Source: Nocardioides luteus (GTDB lineage Bacteria; Actinomycetota; Actinomycetes; Propionibacteriales; Nocardioidaceae). From it: a stretch of DNA of 64,000 nt. Under the pieces are notes generated by a model. It made no database searches and had not been told where the DNA came from. It saw only the letters and a list, made by a program, of their open reading frames with translations. Location: the NCBI RefSeq assembly GCF_000960475.2, contig NZ_JZDQ02000033.1:1-64000 (forward strand), read 5' to 3'. This document shows positions 26,058-35,322 of the stretch, piece by piece (position 1 is the stretch's first letter; each line of letters starts with the position of its first letter). The position numbers and the translations under genes were made by a program.

Positions 26058-27574
26058 TCCTCGTACCTGCGTTAGCCGATATCGAGCGTCGTGCCACAAG
26101 CAACGCTGAGCGTACGGTCGCGCGACTGCTTCGCGATGTCGTGGGAGATCCCGATGCTGCCGCGTTTCACTCTGTCGACCTGCGCTCGCACGCCTACAAG
26201 CAGCTGGCGGAGGCGGACTTCATCGTCCTGTGGAAGGGCGTGATTGTGGTGATCGAAGTCAAGGGCGGAGGCGTGCGCAAGCACGATGGTGTCTGGTACT
26301 CGGTCGACCGCCGTGGGGACTGGCACAAGTTAGCCGGCTCGCCGATGGAGCAAGCCCGATCCGCGGCATATGCGCTGCGCGACATTCTCCAGGAAGAGGG
26401 TGTCGGCTGGTTCGCGCATGAGGCGATCGTCATCACGCCGGACATCGAATCCCCGCCGAATGCAGTCGGCTGGCGGCCAACGCACTGGCTGGCTCGGGAC
26501 GAGATGACGTCGGCTGGCGTCGAGGCCGCTCTCGACCGAATCGTGGACAACACGCGGACCGCCCCGAACGGGCAGAAGCGAGCACGAATGGATGATCTGC
26601 GTAAGCGTCTGTTCGGCGAGTTCACCAGGATGCCGGTGATCGATGCTCAGCGCGGTGCCGTCATCGAGGAGCAGGCCCGGGCAACTGCAGGGCAGGCACG
26701 GGTGCTGGCTGCGCTGGCTCGCAATCCGCGAGTGCTCGTCTATGGGGGCGCCGGCACCGGGAAGTCTCTCGTGCTCGTAGAGGCTGCCAAGCAGGAGGCG
26801 GACCGGGGCAAGTCGGTGCTCATCACCTTCCGCTCGCCTGCCCTGACCCGGTTCTTCGCACCGCACGTTGAGGGCCGCGGGATCGATCTGATTCCGTTCG
26901 AGGAGTTACCGGACGCCAAGCCATATGATGTCGTCTTAGTCGATGAGGCTCAGGACATGATGACCGCGGACGCCATGGACCGCATCGACGCCTTAATCGA
27001 TGGCGGCCGAGGCCTCGGTCGTTGGCGGATGTTCCTCGACCCGAACAACCAGGCCCATGTCGATGGCGGCTACGACAAGGACGTGGCCGAATTAATCGCT
27101 GACGAGGCGATCACGGTGGACCTCGACTTGAACGTCCGCAACACCCAAGCGATCGTCCACGTAGTCCAGGAGTACCTCGGCGCAGACGTCGGTGACCCTG
27201 GGATCGTCCACGGCGAGAAGGTCCAATGGCACAACGCAACCAATGACGCCGGCATCGCCGAGGCGGACCTGCTCGCCCAACAGATCGTTGCCGACGGGGC
27301 CAACCGAGCCGACATCTGGCTGATCAGCACGACCTCGAACCAGCCGCCGTTGACCAGTCCCGGTGGGTTCGTAGTCACCAGCCCGAAGTATGCCAAGGGT
27401 CTCGAGGCCGAGCACGTCATAGTGTTCGACCTGCCGGGCACCTACGGTGAAGTGGGAACAGCCGCCTTCTACGTTGCCGTCACCCGAGCGCGGGTCTCAC
27501 TGCACATCATCACATCGAAGGACGACAAACGCAGGATCCAGCAACTCTTGAAGAATCGGATGATGGCGAAGTGA
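26054..27574 (+). CDS. NERD-domain nuclease fused to UvrD-like SF1 helicase
   Basis: 506 residues; GTG start overlaps the preceding stop. The N-terminal NERD domain (about 10-130) has EADFIVLWKGVIVVIEVKGG, matching the D...ExK core of PD-(D/E)xK-like nucleases. The helicase part has Walker A GGAGTGKS (231-238), Walker B VDEAQD (296-301) and motif VI FYVAVTRARVSLHI near the end. NERD-helicase proteins combine DNA cleavage with unwinding. Here it occupies an operon position where classic class 2 DISARM has other subunits. It overlaps drmA-like by 4 nt (GTGA), so the genes are coupled. Confidence 0.85.
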   Translation: MILVPALADIERRATSNAERTVARLLRDVVGDPDAAAFHSVDLRSHAYKQLAEADFIVLWKGVIVVIEVKGGGVRKHDGVWYSVDRRGDWHKLAGSPMEQARSAAYALRDILQEEGVGWFAHEAIVITPDIESPPNAVGWRPTHWLARDEMTSAGVEAALDRIVDNTRTAPNGQKRARMDDLRKRLFGEFTRMPVIDAQRGAVIEEQARATAGQARVLAALARNPRVLVYGGAGTGKSLVLVEAAKQEADRGKSVLITFRSPALTRFFAPHVEGRGIDLIPFEELPDAKPYDVVLVDEAQDMMTADAMDRIDALIDGGRGLGRWRMFLDPNNQAHVDGGYDKDVAELIADEAITVDLDLNVRNTQAIVHVVQEYLGADVGDPGIVHGEKVQWHNATNDAGIAEADLLAQQIVADGANRADIWLISTTSNQPPLTSPGGFVVTSPKYAKGLEAEHVIVFDLPGTYGEVGTAAFYVAVTRARVSLHIITSKDDKRRIQQLLKNRMMAK

Positions 27575-30500
27575 CCCTGACACATTCTCAGCAGGTTGTA
27601 CTGAACCACCTCCGAGCGGCCTACGTCGGCCCCGAGGGCGGCAAGGATGAGATCGTCTTGAACATGCCGAACCGGCAGTACGCCGTTGGTATGCTCTTCC
27701 CGCAGGGAGCCGTAGATCATGCCGAGAGAGAAGAGCTCACTCAAAGCGACCATGTCGAGGGTGACGCGGAGGTCGAGACCTCGGGCGAAATCGAGGAGCG
27801 TGGTGCCGCGGTCCCGATTTCCGAGGAGTGGCGACCATCCTCGGTAGCGATCTCGTTCGTCACCGATCGACCAGCTGCGTTCTGCGAACTATCCGGTGGC
27901 ACCTACAAGACAGTCGAGGGCGATGGCCCGCCGCGCTGGCAACGCCGCCCGTTTTCCTTCGATCGACTCCCAGTGCAACGTGGCGAGGGTCCACACACAC
28001 TGACCGCGAACGGCGTGGAGATCGAGGTCGGTTCCCGCTGGCGCAGGTACGGCTCGGTATTCCTTGCGACGGTCTTCGTCCGTGTCCTGGAAACCTCCGC
28101 TGACGACGACAAGCTGGACATTTCCAAGATGCTCTACCAAGTCGGGCTCAGCGTCGCACCCACAGTCAACGCTCGATTTCTCGAGTACGACCCAAGTCAG
28201 TCATTCGACATGGACGACGAAGCTGCCGAGTTGCGATTGCGTTACCGCGAGCGGAAGGTCTATGCAGTGGGGCATGGGATGGCCGCGGACTGGGAACTGC
28301 ACGGTGCGGCATGTACTCGGATCTGGCTGGATCCGGTGCCGTCATTCGTGGTGCCCGCCGTGGAGACTCTCGCCTTCGATTCGGAGACACCCGAGGCAGA
28401 TGCGCTACGCCTTGCCCATCTGGCGAAGCTGGACTCGGACGCCGACACCGTATTGGCGTCGCTGGATGCCTTCGTCGAAGCGTTCGAGGCCTGGGTATCG
28501 AAACAGGACCAGCGAGTGGCCGGGTTTGGCGAGGACGAGAAGGTCGCGCGCCGGATCGTGGGTCGGTCCGTGAAGGCCGCCGAGCGGATGCGCGCGACCG
28601 TCGCCCTCCTGCGGCACCCGGATCAGAATCAGCTGCGCACCGCCTTCGCGCTCGGTATGACCGCGATGCGTTTGCAGATGCGCCAAGCGCAGATCGCCCA
28701 GGGCAAACCTGGTGGGGAGCCGAGATGGCGGCCCTTCCAGCTTGGGTTCCTGCTCGTCTCACTTGCCTCGACCGTTGACGAGAAGCACAGTGATCGCGAA
28801 CTGGTCGACCTCATCTGGTTCCCGACCGGTGGTGGCAAGACAGAGGCCTATCTGGGTCTTGCCGCCATCGAGATCTTCCGACGCCGCCTCGTCGACGGCA
28901 CCTCAGGTGGTGGGACGGCGGTCATCACTCGGTACACGCTTCGACTCCTCACCGCCCAGCAGTTCCAGCGAGCGGCATCGCTGATCTGCGCAATGGAGCT
29001 CCTGCGCAAGCAAGGCGATCTCGGTGACGCCCGCGTTCGCAAGATGACTCCGTTCAGCATCGGTCTTTGGGTCGGCAACGAGGTCACGCCAGGAAGCCGT
29101 GCTGAAGCCAAGAAGGCCCTCGAACGTCTTCACAAGGCTGCACGTCCTGAGGAAGCCAACCAGTTCCAGGTCGAGAGTTGCCCCTGGTGCGGAACCGCCT
29201 TGCTGCCAGCCTCACGCTCCGAGGACACAACGAAGTACGGCGTACGCCTCGTTGGCCGTGATGTCGTGGTCCACTGCACAAACGACGACTGCCACTTCAG
29301 CGACGAATTGCCTGTCGTGGTCGTTGACGATCTGCTCTACGAGCAACCGCCGACGATTCTACTGGCCACGGTCGACAAGTTCGCCAGGCTTCAGTTCAAG
29401 CCCGATGCTGGCAAGCTCCTGGGGTTGGGTACTACCTACCGACAGCCGTCGATGATCATCCAGGACGAGCTGCATCTGCTCTCCGGCCCGCTGGGCACCA
29501 CTGTCGCGCTTTTCGATGCCGTGATCCAACTGCTGCTGAGCCGCGGGGGATCGAATCCGAAAATCGTTGCCTCCACTGCGACCATCCGCGCGTCCGATGA
29601 GCAGGTGAAGGGGCTCTATGGCCGTAAGGTCGCCCTCTACCCACCGTCTGGCCTGGACGACGACCGAACGTTCTTCTCACAGCCGGTGAGCAGCGGCGAG
29701 GGCCGGCTCTACGTCGGACTCATGCCACAGGCCATCTCGCAGATGTCCGCGGTTGTCGCGGCGTCATCTCCGCTCATGGAGATTCCCGAGGTCGTCGCAG
29801 CTGGCGCCGAGGATGGCTCCGCCCGGGACGCCTACTGGACGGCCGTCATGTACCACAACAGCCTGCGCGAGCTCGGCCGCACCGGCACGCTCGTCGTCGA
29901 CGACGTAAACGGCCGACTCGAACCGCGGGCCGAGCGTCTCGGCCTGCCACTGCGCAGGGTCCGGGCTGACAAGGTCCTCGAGCTCACCAGCCGTCGTGGC
30001 CCCGAAGAGCTCCCGAACGATCTGCGTGCTCTGAAGCGGAGCGCAAACGACTCCGATGACGCGATCGACGTCGTGCTCTCGTCCAACATGCTCTCCGTCG
30101 GCATCGACATCCCACGACTTGCACTTATGCTGATGGTCGGCCAGCCCAAGACCACCGCAGAATACATTCAGGCGACCAGCCGAGTCGGACGGGGCGATGT
30201 CAAGGGCATCGTCGCCACCCTCTTCCGCTCCAACCGAGCCCGCGACCGGTCACACTTTGAGACCTTTCGCGGCTACCACGAGGCGCTATACCGAAGCGTC
30301 GAACCGACCAGTGTGACTCCGTGGTCGCTGGCTTCCCGAGACCGCTCACTCGCGGGCGCCGTCGTCGCCCTGCTGCGCCACACCCTCGCGACGCTCGCAG
30401 CCAACGACTCGGCCTCAAACATGGACCTCGGAGGAACTGGGCTGAAGAGCCAGATCGAGACCTTGGTGAGCCAGTTCGTCGCCATCGTGAGCCAATCCGA

Positions 30501-30762
30501 GCAAAGCGAGGCCGCAGATACCGATGCGGCGATCTGGGCGCTCCTGCGAGACTGGGATAACCGCGCTCAACGCGCCCGCCAGGATGGCACCAAGCTCGTC
30601 TACGACCGCAAGAGTGGCGATGATCCAGCACTCTTCAAGCGATTCGGCCAGCAAGGAGAAGGATGGCTCGTAGCCGACTCCATGCGCTCGGTCGAGCCCA
30701 ATGTCGCCGTCGCCGTACGCGAGCCATTCGAGGAGGGATCCCATGGAACGGATCAAGCATGA
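27571..30762 (+). CDS. drmA: DrmA-like helicase of a DISARM-related system
   Basis: 1063 residues; GTG start. The N-terminus (LNHLRAAYVGPEGG...YAVGMLFPQG) matches how DrmA proteins begin. Helicase motifs: Walker A WFPTGGGKTEAY (418-424 core), DELH (632-635), and SRVGRGD for motif VI. A four-Cys zinc ribbon (CPWCG at 537-541 and CTNDDC further on) sits between motifs I and II, as in DrmA/DUF1998-linked helicases. In DISARM, DrmA with DrmB binds and occludes incoming unmodified phage DNA. It overlaps the drmB-like gene by 20 nt. Assignment by motif and order; no search was run. Confidence 0.85.
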   Translation: MTLTHSQQVVLNHLRAAYVGPEGGKDEIVLNMPNRQYAVGMLFPQGAVDHAEREELTQSDHVEGDAEVETSGEIEERGAAVPISEEWRPSSVAISFVTDRPAAFCELSGGTYKTVEGDGPPRWQRRPFSFDRLPVQRGEGPHTLTANGVEIEVGSRWRRYGSVFLATVFVRVLETSADDDKLDISKMLYQVGLSVAPTVNARFLEYDPSQSFDMDDEAAELRLRYRERKVYAVGHGMAADWELHGAACTRIWLDPVPSFVVPAVETLAFDSETPEADALRLAHLAKLDSDADTVLASLDAFVEAFEAWVSKQDQRVAGFGEDEKVARRIVGRSVKAAERMRATVALLRHPDQNQLRTAFALGMTAMRLQMRQAQIAQGKPGGEPRWRPFQLGFLLVSLASTVDEKHSDRELVDLIWFPTGGGKTEAYLGLAAIEIFRRRLVDGTSGGGTAVITRYTLRLLTAQQFQRAASLICAMELLRKQGDLGDARVRKMTPFSIGLWVGNEVTPGSRAEAKKALERLHKAARPEEANQFQVESCPWCGTALLPASRSEDTTKYGVRLVGRDVVVHCTNDDCHFSDELPVVVVDDLLYEQPPTILLATVDKFARLQFKPDAGKLLGLGTTYRQPSMIIQDELHLLSGPLGTTVALFDAVIQLLLSRGGSNPKIVASTATIRASDEQVKGLYGRKVALYPPSGLDDDRTFFSQPVSSGEGRLYVGLMPQAISQMSAVVAASSPLMEIPEVVAAGAEDGSARDAYWTAVMYHNSLRELGRTGTLVVDDVNGRLEPRAERLGLPLRRVRADKVLELTSRRGPEELPNDLRALKRSANDSDDAIDVVLSSNMLSVGIDIPRLALMLMVGQPKTTAEYIQATSRVGRGDVKGIVATLFRSNRARDRSHFETFRGYHEALYRSVEPTSVTPWSLASRDRSLAGAVVALLRHTLATLAANDSASNMDLGGTGLKSQIETLVSQFVAIVSQSEQSEAADTDAAIWALLRDWDNRAQRARQDGTKLVYDRKSGDDPALFKRFGQQGEGWLVADSMRSVEPNVAVAVREPFEEGSHGTDQA

Positions 30763-32581
30763 CCTGAGACTGTCGGAGACGGTCACGCCGTTCGGTGTCG
30801 GCGCTATCGTCGACATCCGCGGGGCCTCGCTCATTGCGCCAGACACCTCCTGGTGGGACAAGAAATACGCCAGCGAGATCCACTGCGACCGGCTTACGGA
30901 CCGACTCGGTCCCAGCGTTCTCATGGAAGCCCCCACACACGCGGGACGTGCAGCAAAGGAGACCAAAGGCCTGCTCTACTGGCGCTTTCCGGAGTGGCGC
31001 TTCTGCGAGCGCTGCACCCGACTGTCGCGTACCACGGGCAAAGACAAGGGCAAGTGGGTCAACGTCTGCGCTGGTTGCAAGGGCGCACTCGTGCCCATGC
31101 GATACGTGGCAGTCTGCGAGCGCGGTAGCCACATCCAGGACGTCCCTTGGTTCCAGTGGGCCCATCGCGGCCACGACAGCGGAGTCACCGAGACAGTCCG
31201 GCACTGCCGCGCGTACAAGGATCTGAAGTTCGTCCGCTCCTCTAGCCACGGCGAGGGCCTCAAGTCACTTCGAGTGACGTGCGTAGCATGCGAGCGTTCC
31301 CGCCCGCTTTCCGACCTCGTCGGCTCCGAATCTCTCAAACGCGACGGCATCCGCTGCCAGAACCGACAGCCCTGGGAAGACGAGAAGGTCGGCGACCCGT
31401 GCGAACACAACCTCGTCGCCGTCCAACGCGGCGCCACAAGCAACTACATCGCCGAGCACATCTCCGCCCTCGATATTCCCGAGGAGCAACCCAACTCGGT
31501 CACCAAGGCTGACAAAATCCGCGGGCACATGTTCTTTGAGAAGGTCGTCGCCGACAACAGAGGGCCCCAGGCCGAGATGGTCGCCGGTTGGATTGCCTCC
31601 GAACTCGACATCACCGCCGAGGAGGTACTTGCCGTTGCCTCCGACGATGACGACGGTGACGACTCCGTCCTGCTAGACCTCAAGGACGGGGAGTGGGCTG
31701 CGTTCCTCAAGAAGCTCGAGAAGCCCGGCAGAGACACGAGCGAAGGCGACTTTGTCGTCGACGGCTGGCGGATCGACAGCGACGCCACGACACCTCAGCC
31801 AATCGCCGAGGCGGTCTCCGGCGTCGGACAGGTCCGACGCGTCCGAGAGGTCCGCGCGCTCAAAGGCTTCCGTCGACACAATCCAGACGCCGCCCTGATC
31901 TCCGCCGACGTCGGTCCCGATGCGAGGCGCCGTCCGGTCTACCCGGCGATCGAGGTGTTCGGTGAGGGTATCTTCCTCCGCTTTGACGAGAATCGTCTCA
32001 CCGACTGGGAGAACCTACCGGCCGTCCAGGCACGCTCCAGACTCCTCGTGGAGCGACGCAACGCCATACCCTGGGCGCAGCGGCTCGACGTACCTGAACC
32101 CCGGTTCATCGCGCTACACACGATCGCCCATCTCCTCATCCGACGATTGGCCTTCGCGAGCGGATACTCGTCAGCAGCTCTCCAGGAGCGCATCTATGCC
32201 AATTCGGATCGCCCCGACAAGACAGCCGCGATCCTCATATATACCGCGGCTGGCGATGCCCAGGGCACGCTAGGCGGCTTGGTCCGACTCGGCAAGCCCG
32301 ACAAGCTCGTGCCACTACTCATAGCCGCTCTCGACGACGCCGACTACTGCTCGAATGACCCAGTTTGCATCGAGAGTGACCGACATGGCACGGGAAGCCT
32401 CAACCTCTCCGCTTGCCATGGGTGCTCACTCGTTAGCGAGAGGTCGTGCGAGACTTCCAACCGGCTCCTGGACCGTCAGCTGGTTCTCGGCGGGCACGAC
32501 GTGAAAGGGCTCCTTGAGGACGTTCTCGACGAGGCACGGTCGGGAATCCGTATCGAGTCCTACGGACCCGGGTCTAGTTGA
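30743..32581 (+). CDS. drmB: DrmB-like DUF1998 protein of a DISARM-related system
   Basis: 612 residues; ATG at 30743 with GGAGG 7 nt upstream, starting inside the end of drmA. The N-terminus LSETVTPFGVGAIVDIRG is characteristic of DrmB. Three Cys pairs follow (CERCTRLS, CAGCKGAL, CVACERSR), probably zinc-binding. The C-terminal DUF1998 region reads LHTIAHLLIRRLAFASGYS and ends in the conserved cysteine set CSNDPVC and CHGC. DrmB partners the DrmA helicase and couples DNA recognition to the complex. This pair is the best evidence that the operon is DISARM-related. Confidence 0.88.
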   Translation: MERIKHDLRLSETVTPFGVGAIVDIRGASLIAPDTSWWDKKYASEIHCDRLTDRLGPSVLMEAPTHAGRAAKETKGLLYWRFPEWRFCERCTRLSRTTGKDKGKWVNVCAGCKGALVPMRYVAVCERGSHIQDVPWFQWAHRGHDSGVTETVRHCRAYKDLKFVRSSSHGEGLKSLRVTCVACERSRPLSDLVGSESLKRDGIRCQNRQPWEDEKVGDPCEHNLVAVQRGATSNYIAEHISALDIPEEQPNSVTKADKIRGHMFFEKVVADNRGPQAEMVAGWIASELDITAEEVLAVASDDDDGDDSVLLDLKDGEWAAFLKKLEKPGRDTSEGDFVVDGWRIDSDATTPQPIAEAVSGVGQVRRVREVRALKGFRRHNPDAALISADVGPDARRRPVYPAIEVFGEGIFLRFDENRLTDWENLPAVQARSRLLVERRNAIPWAQRLDVPEPRFIALHTIAHLLIRRLAFASGYSSAALQERIYANSDRPDKTAAILIYTAAGDAQGTLGGLVRLGKPDKLVPLLIAALDDADYCSNDPVCIESDRHGTGSLNLSACHGCSLVSERSCETSNRLLDRQLVLGGHDVKGLLEDVLDEARSGIRIESYGPGSS

Positions 32582-32658
32582 TGGACCCAGCCGGGCCTCA
32601 TCGGTCTGTTACCACTTGGCTGGCGTCAGCCCCCGACTGGCACAGATAGGATTGCGCA

Positions 32659-34227
32659 GTGGCTGACCTACGTTCCCCCTCGCTCCCCTCCGGCGAACCG
32701 ATCACCGTCCTTGATCTGTTCGCTGGATGCGGCGGGCTGACGGAGGGGTTCCACCAGTTCCGGCCGGACTCGGTAGATCGGCCGGTCTTTCGCAGCGTCG
32801 GAGCCGTCGAGTGGGATAAGGACGCCGCGGCGTCGTATGCGATGAACTTCGGTAAGGCCTCTACCAAGAGTCTCGAGTTCGGCGCCCCTGAGATCTTCTG
32901 CCGTGACATCGTGGGCTGGAATCCGCCTTGGGCGGAAGGCGAGATCGATGTCGTCGTGGGAGGGCCGCCTTGCCAAGGGTTCTCCGGTCTAAACCGCAAC
33001 GGCGTCGGCGCCGAACGCAATCAGCTATGGCAGGAGTTCATCCGGGTGGTTGTGGAGGTACAACCGAAGGTATTTGTCATCGAGAACGTCGACCGATTCG
33101 TCCGATCTCCAGAGTTTGCTGACCTCCAAGACCGCATCGGAAACGGAGATCTTCGAAACTACGAACTGCGTGAAGCACCCGGAACTAAGGCCGACGACTC
33201 CGAACGCCAGCGCGCTCGGCGTTACCTCCTTAATGCCGCCGACTACGGCGCTATGCAGGCACGTCATCGCGCGATCGTCATAGGTGTCCGAAACGACGTC
33301 GCCGGGCTGCGTCCAGTCCGTATGCAGTACCCCGAGCCCACTCACTCGAAGGAGCGTTGGAAGAAGCGGGACCAACTCGAGGGCCTGCCAGTTCCAGTAC
33401 TCCCGCCAGCCTGGCTCACGGTGGAGGCTCTCTTTCAACGAACAGCTGGCATGCAGATAACTGGTACAGATCTTCCGCACCGAGACCGAGTGCGAATCGA
33501 AGAAATCAAGGGCAACCAAGAGTCAAAGAACGAGTTCGAGGGACCCTTCCGTACTCGCGATCTGCATTTCACGAGAAATCCAGAGCCGATCTCGCTTGCG
33601 CGGTATGAGGCGATACCTCCCGAAGGTAATCGAAAAGCCCTGCGCGGTCGCTTCGTTTGTCGTTTTGGTCGCGGCCAAGATGTGATCCTCCAAAAGATCG
33701 GAGATTTTCGAGACGCCACCGGCAGGCTTGATCCCATCGGAGAGTATCTACAAGTCACCAATGGCGCACCGATGACCGACGGCCAGAAGTACATGGTTCG
33801 AGGTTTGGATGGAGGTAGAACTGTAACTCGCGAGCCTTCGCGGCGGAGCAAGTCGCAAGCGTTCCGTGTCACCGTTTTCCAAGGTGGAGTTGGAAGCCCA
33901 GCGATTCTTGAATACTTATCCACGGATTCGTGGGATGCGCACGATGCCGGCGCTGGAGACGTCATGGGTCGAATGCACATGGACGGCCCGTCTGTCACGA
34001 TTCGTACTGAGTTCTTCAAGCCAGAGAAGGGCCGCTATCTCCATCCAACAGCTCAGCGGCCAATCACACACTACGAGGCAGCGATACTCCAGGGCTTTCC
34101 TGACGAGTTTCTTTGGTGCGGCTCAAAGACGGCGATCGCTAAACAGATCGGAAACGCGGTCCCGATTCCGTTGGGAACCGCAATCGCGAGTTCAATCTAC
34201 GAGTATCTCAGGCCGACACTCGCGTGA
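32659..34227 (+). CDS. C5-cytosine DNA methyltransferase (DrmMII-like)
   Basis: 522 residues; GTG start at 32659. All C5-MTase motifs are visible: I LDLFAGCGGLTEGF, IV GGPPCQGFSGLNRNG with the catalytic Cys, VI VFVIENVDRF, VIII QARHRAI, and X KQIGNAVPIP. The specificity domain lies between VIII and IX and is about 250 residues. In class 2 DISARM the C5 methylase marks host DNA as self. A Vsr endonuclease gene follows, consistent with 5-methylcytosine being formed. It begins 77 nt after drmB, with no strong terminator between. Confidence 0.92.
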   Translation: MADLRSPSLPSGEPITVLDLFAGCGGLTEGFHQFRPDSVDRPVFRSVGAVEWDKDAAASYAMNFGKASTKSLEFGAPEIFCRDIVGWNPPWAEGEIDVVVGGPPCQGFSGLNRNGVGAERNQLWQEFIRVVVEVQPKVFVIENVDRFVRSPEFADLQDRIGNGDLRNYELREAPGTKADDSERQRARRYLLNAADYGAMQARHRAIVIGVRNDVAGLRPVRMQYPEPTHSKERWKKRDQLEGLPVPVLPPAWLTVEALFQRTAGMQITGTDLPHRDRVRIEEIKGNQESKNEFEGPFRTRDLHFTRNPEPISLARYEAIPPEGNRKALRGRFVCRFGRGQDVILQKIGDFRDATGRLDPIGEYLQVTNGAPMTDGQKYMVRGLDGGRTVTREPSRRSKSQAFRVTVFQGGVGSPAILEYLSTDSWDAHDAGAGDVMGRMHMDGPSVTIRTEFFKPEKGRYLHPTAQRPITHYEAAILQGFPDEFLWCGSKTAIAKQIGNAVPIPLGTAIASSIYEYLRPTLA

Positions 34228-34288
34228 ACGGTGAGATCAAGTTCAACTGACAATATCGAAATGGACCGAGGTCTTAGTTAGCAAGATA

Positions 34289-34717
34289 ATGAACGAGAAA
34301 TCATGGGCCGCAAACTTGCAGACGCGACGGAGCATGCAAGCGAACCGTGGGCGCGATACTAAGCCGGAGCTGGCGATCCGCAGGCTCGTTCACGCCGCTG
34401 GACTGCGTTACCAGGTCGACACAAGGCCAGTCCCGTCGCTTAACCGCCGGGCCGACCTTGTGTTCAGGGGACCTAAGGTCGCAATCTTTATTGACGGATG
34501 TTTCTGGCACGGATGCCCCGACCATCACACCGTCGCGCGGACGAACGCGAGTTTCTGGGCAGAAAAGGTGCGGCGCACGAGGGAGCGGGATATCGAGACC
34601 GCGGCGGCGTTAGAAGCCGCTGGATGGATCGCTTTACGCATTTGGGAGCATGAAGATCCGGCCCAAGCCGCCAATAGAGTCGTGGGGGTGGTCCGGGGGA
34701 GACGCCAGGACCCGTAG
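34289..34717 (+). CDS. vsr: Very short patch repair (Vsr) endonuclease
   Basis: 142 residues. Begins SWAANLQTRRSMQANRGRDT and contains VAIFIDGCFWHGCPDHH, the Vsr core with the catalytic Asp and the zinc-ligand Cys/His set. Vsr nicks 5' of T in T:G mismatches made when 5-methylcytosine deaminates, and is normally encoded beside the matching C5 methylase, as here. It supports host maintenance under the island's methylase and suggests methylation is active. Confidence 0.92.
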   Translation: MNEKSWAANLQTRRSMQANRGRDTKPELAIRRLVHAAGLRYQVDTRPVPSLNRRADLVFRGPKVAIFIDGCFWHGCPDHHTVARTNASFWAEKVRRTRERDIETAAALEAAGWIALRIWEHEDPAQAANRVVGVVRGRRQDP

Positions 34718-34810
34718 AATTGGCGTCGCGTCAGCCAGATCATTGAGCCAACAAGCAGTCAATGAGCGAGACGTAGGAGCGCGACATGGGGTGGTTCCGA
34801 TCTAGCTGGG

Positions 34811-35053
34811 TCACGGTAGCGACCACGGCGCACCGCGTCGGCTGGCCGCAGACGCTAGGCGACCGGAATCCCGCAGCTTCTGAGCTTCCCACCTCACGTC
34901 ATACTGCCATGTGTAGAACAGGTCTCCGGACGATCTGAGGTCGGGCTCGTGGCGCTGCCATATCTCGCGGGATACCTCGACCACAGATGCTGATCCTCCG
35001 CAGGCTCGCAGGGCCTCGATGATCCATTCGGCCAAGTCTTGCTTCGTTGCCAT
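34811..35053 (-). CDS. Small winged-helix-like hypothetical protein
   Basis: 80 residues; ATG at 35053. Helical N-terminus (KQDLAEWIIEALRACGGSAS) followed by VVEVSREIWQRHE and FYTWQYDVRWEAQKLRDSG, a pattern like the N-terminal winged helix of restriction (Mrr-like) proteins and DNA-binding regulators. It is encoded on the opposite strand inside the island, between vsr and the GHKL-HEPN gene. It could regulate the island or be a stand-alone sensor; no direct evidence. Confidence 0.7.
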   Translation of the reverse strand: MATKQDLAEWIIEALRACGGSASVVEVSREIWQRHEPDLRSSGDLFYTWQYDVRWEAQKLRDSGRLASAASRRGAPWSLP

Positions 35054-35322
35054 ACGCCTAGCTAACCAGCTTCCACCGACCTCGTGCAGGAAAGTTGGGC
35101 GTCGCCGAGGTCCATGTAACGTCCACCGAGCCTCTCAGATCACCACGCGCGAGGTCGTCGGTCAACAGTCTCGATGTCGCCCTGGTCGACGATCCACCCT
35201 ATGGGCCATGAGTCCGTGGCCGGATGGCAATAGGACGACGATGTCGTCACTGTTGGACGAGTCTCCGACCCGAACACTGGCGTTTAGGTCCCCACGACGC
35301 CCGCCACCAGTATCCTCCAAAG

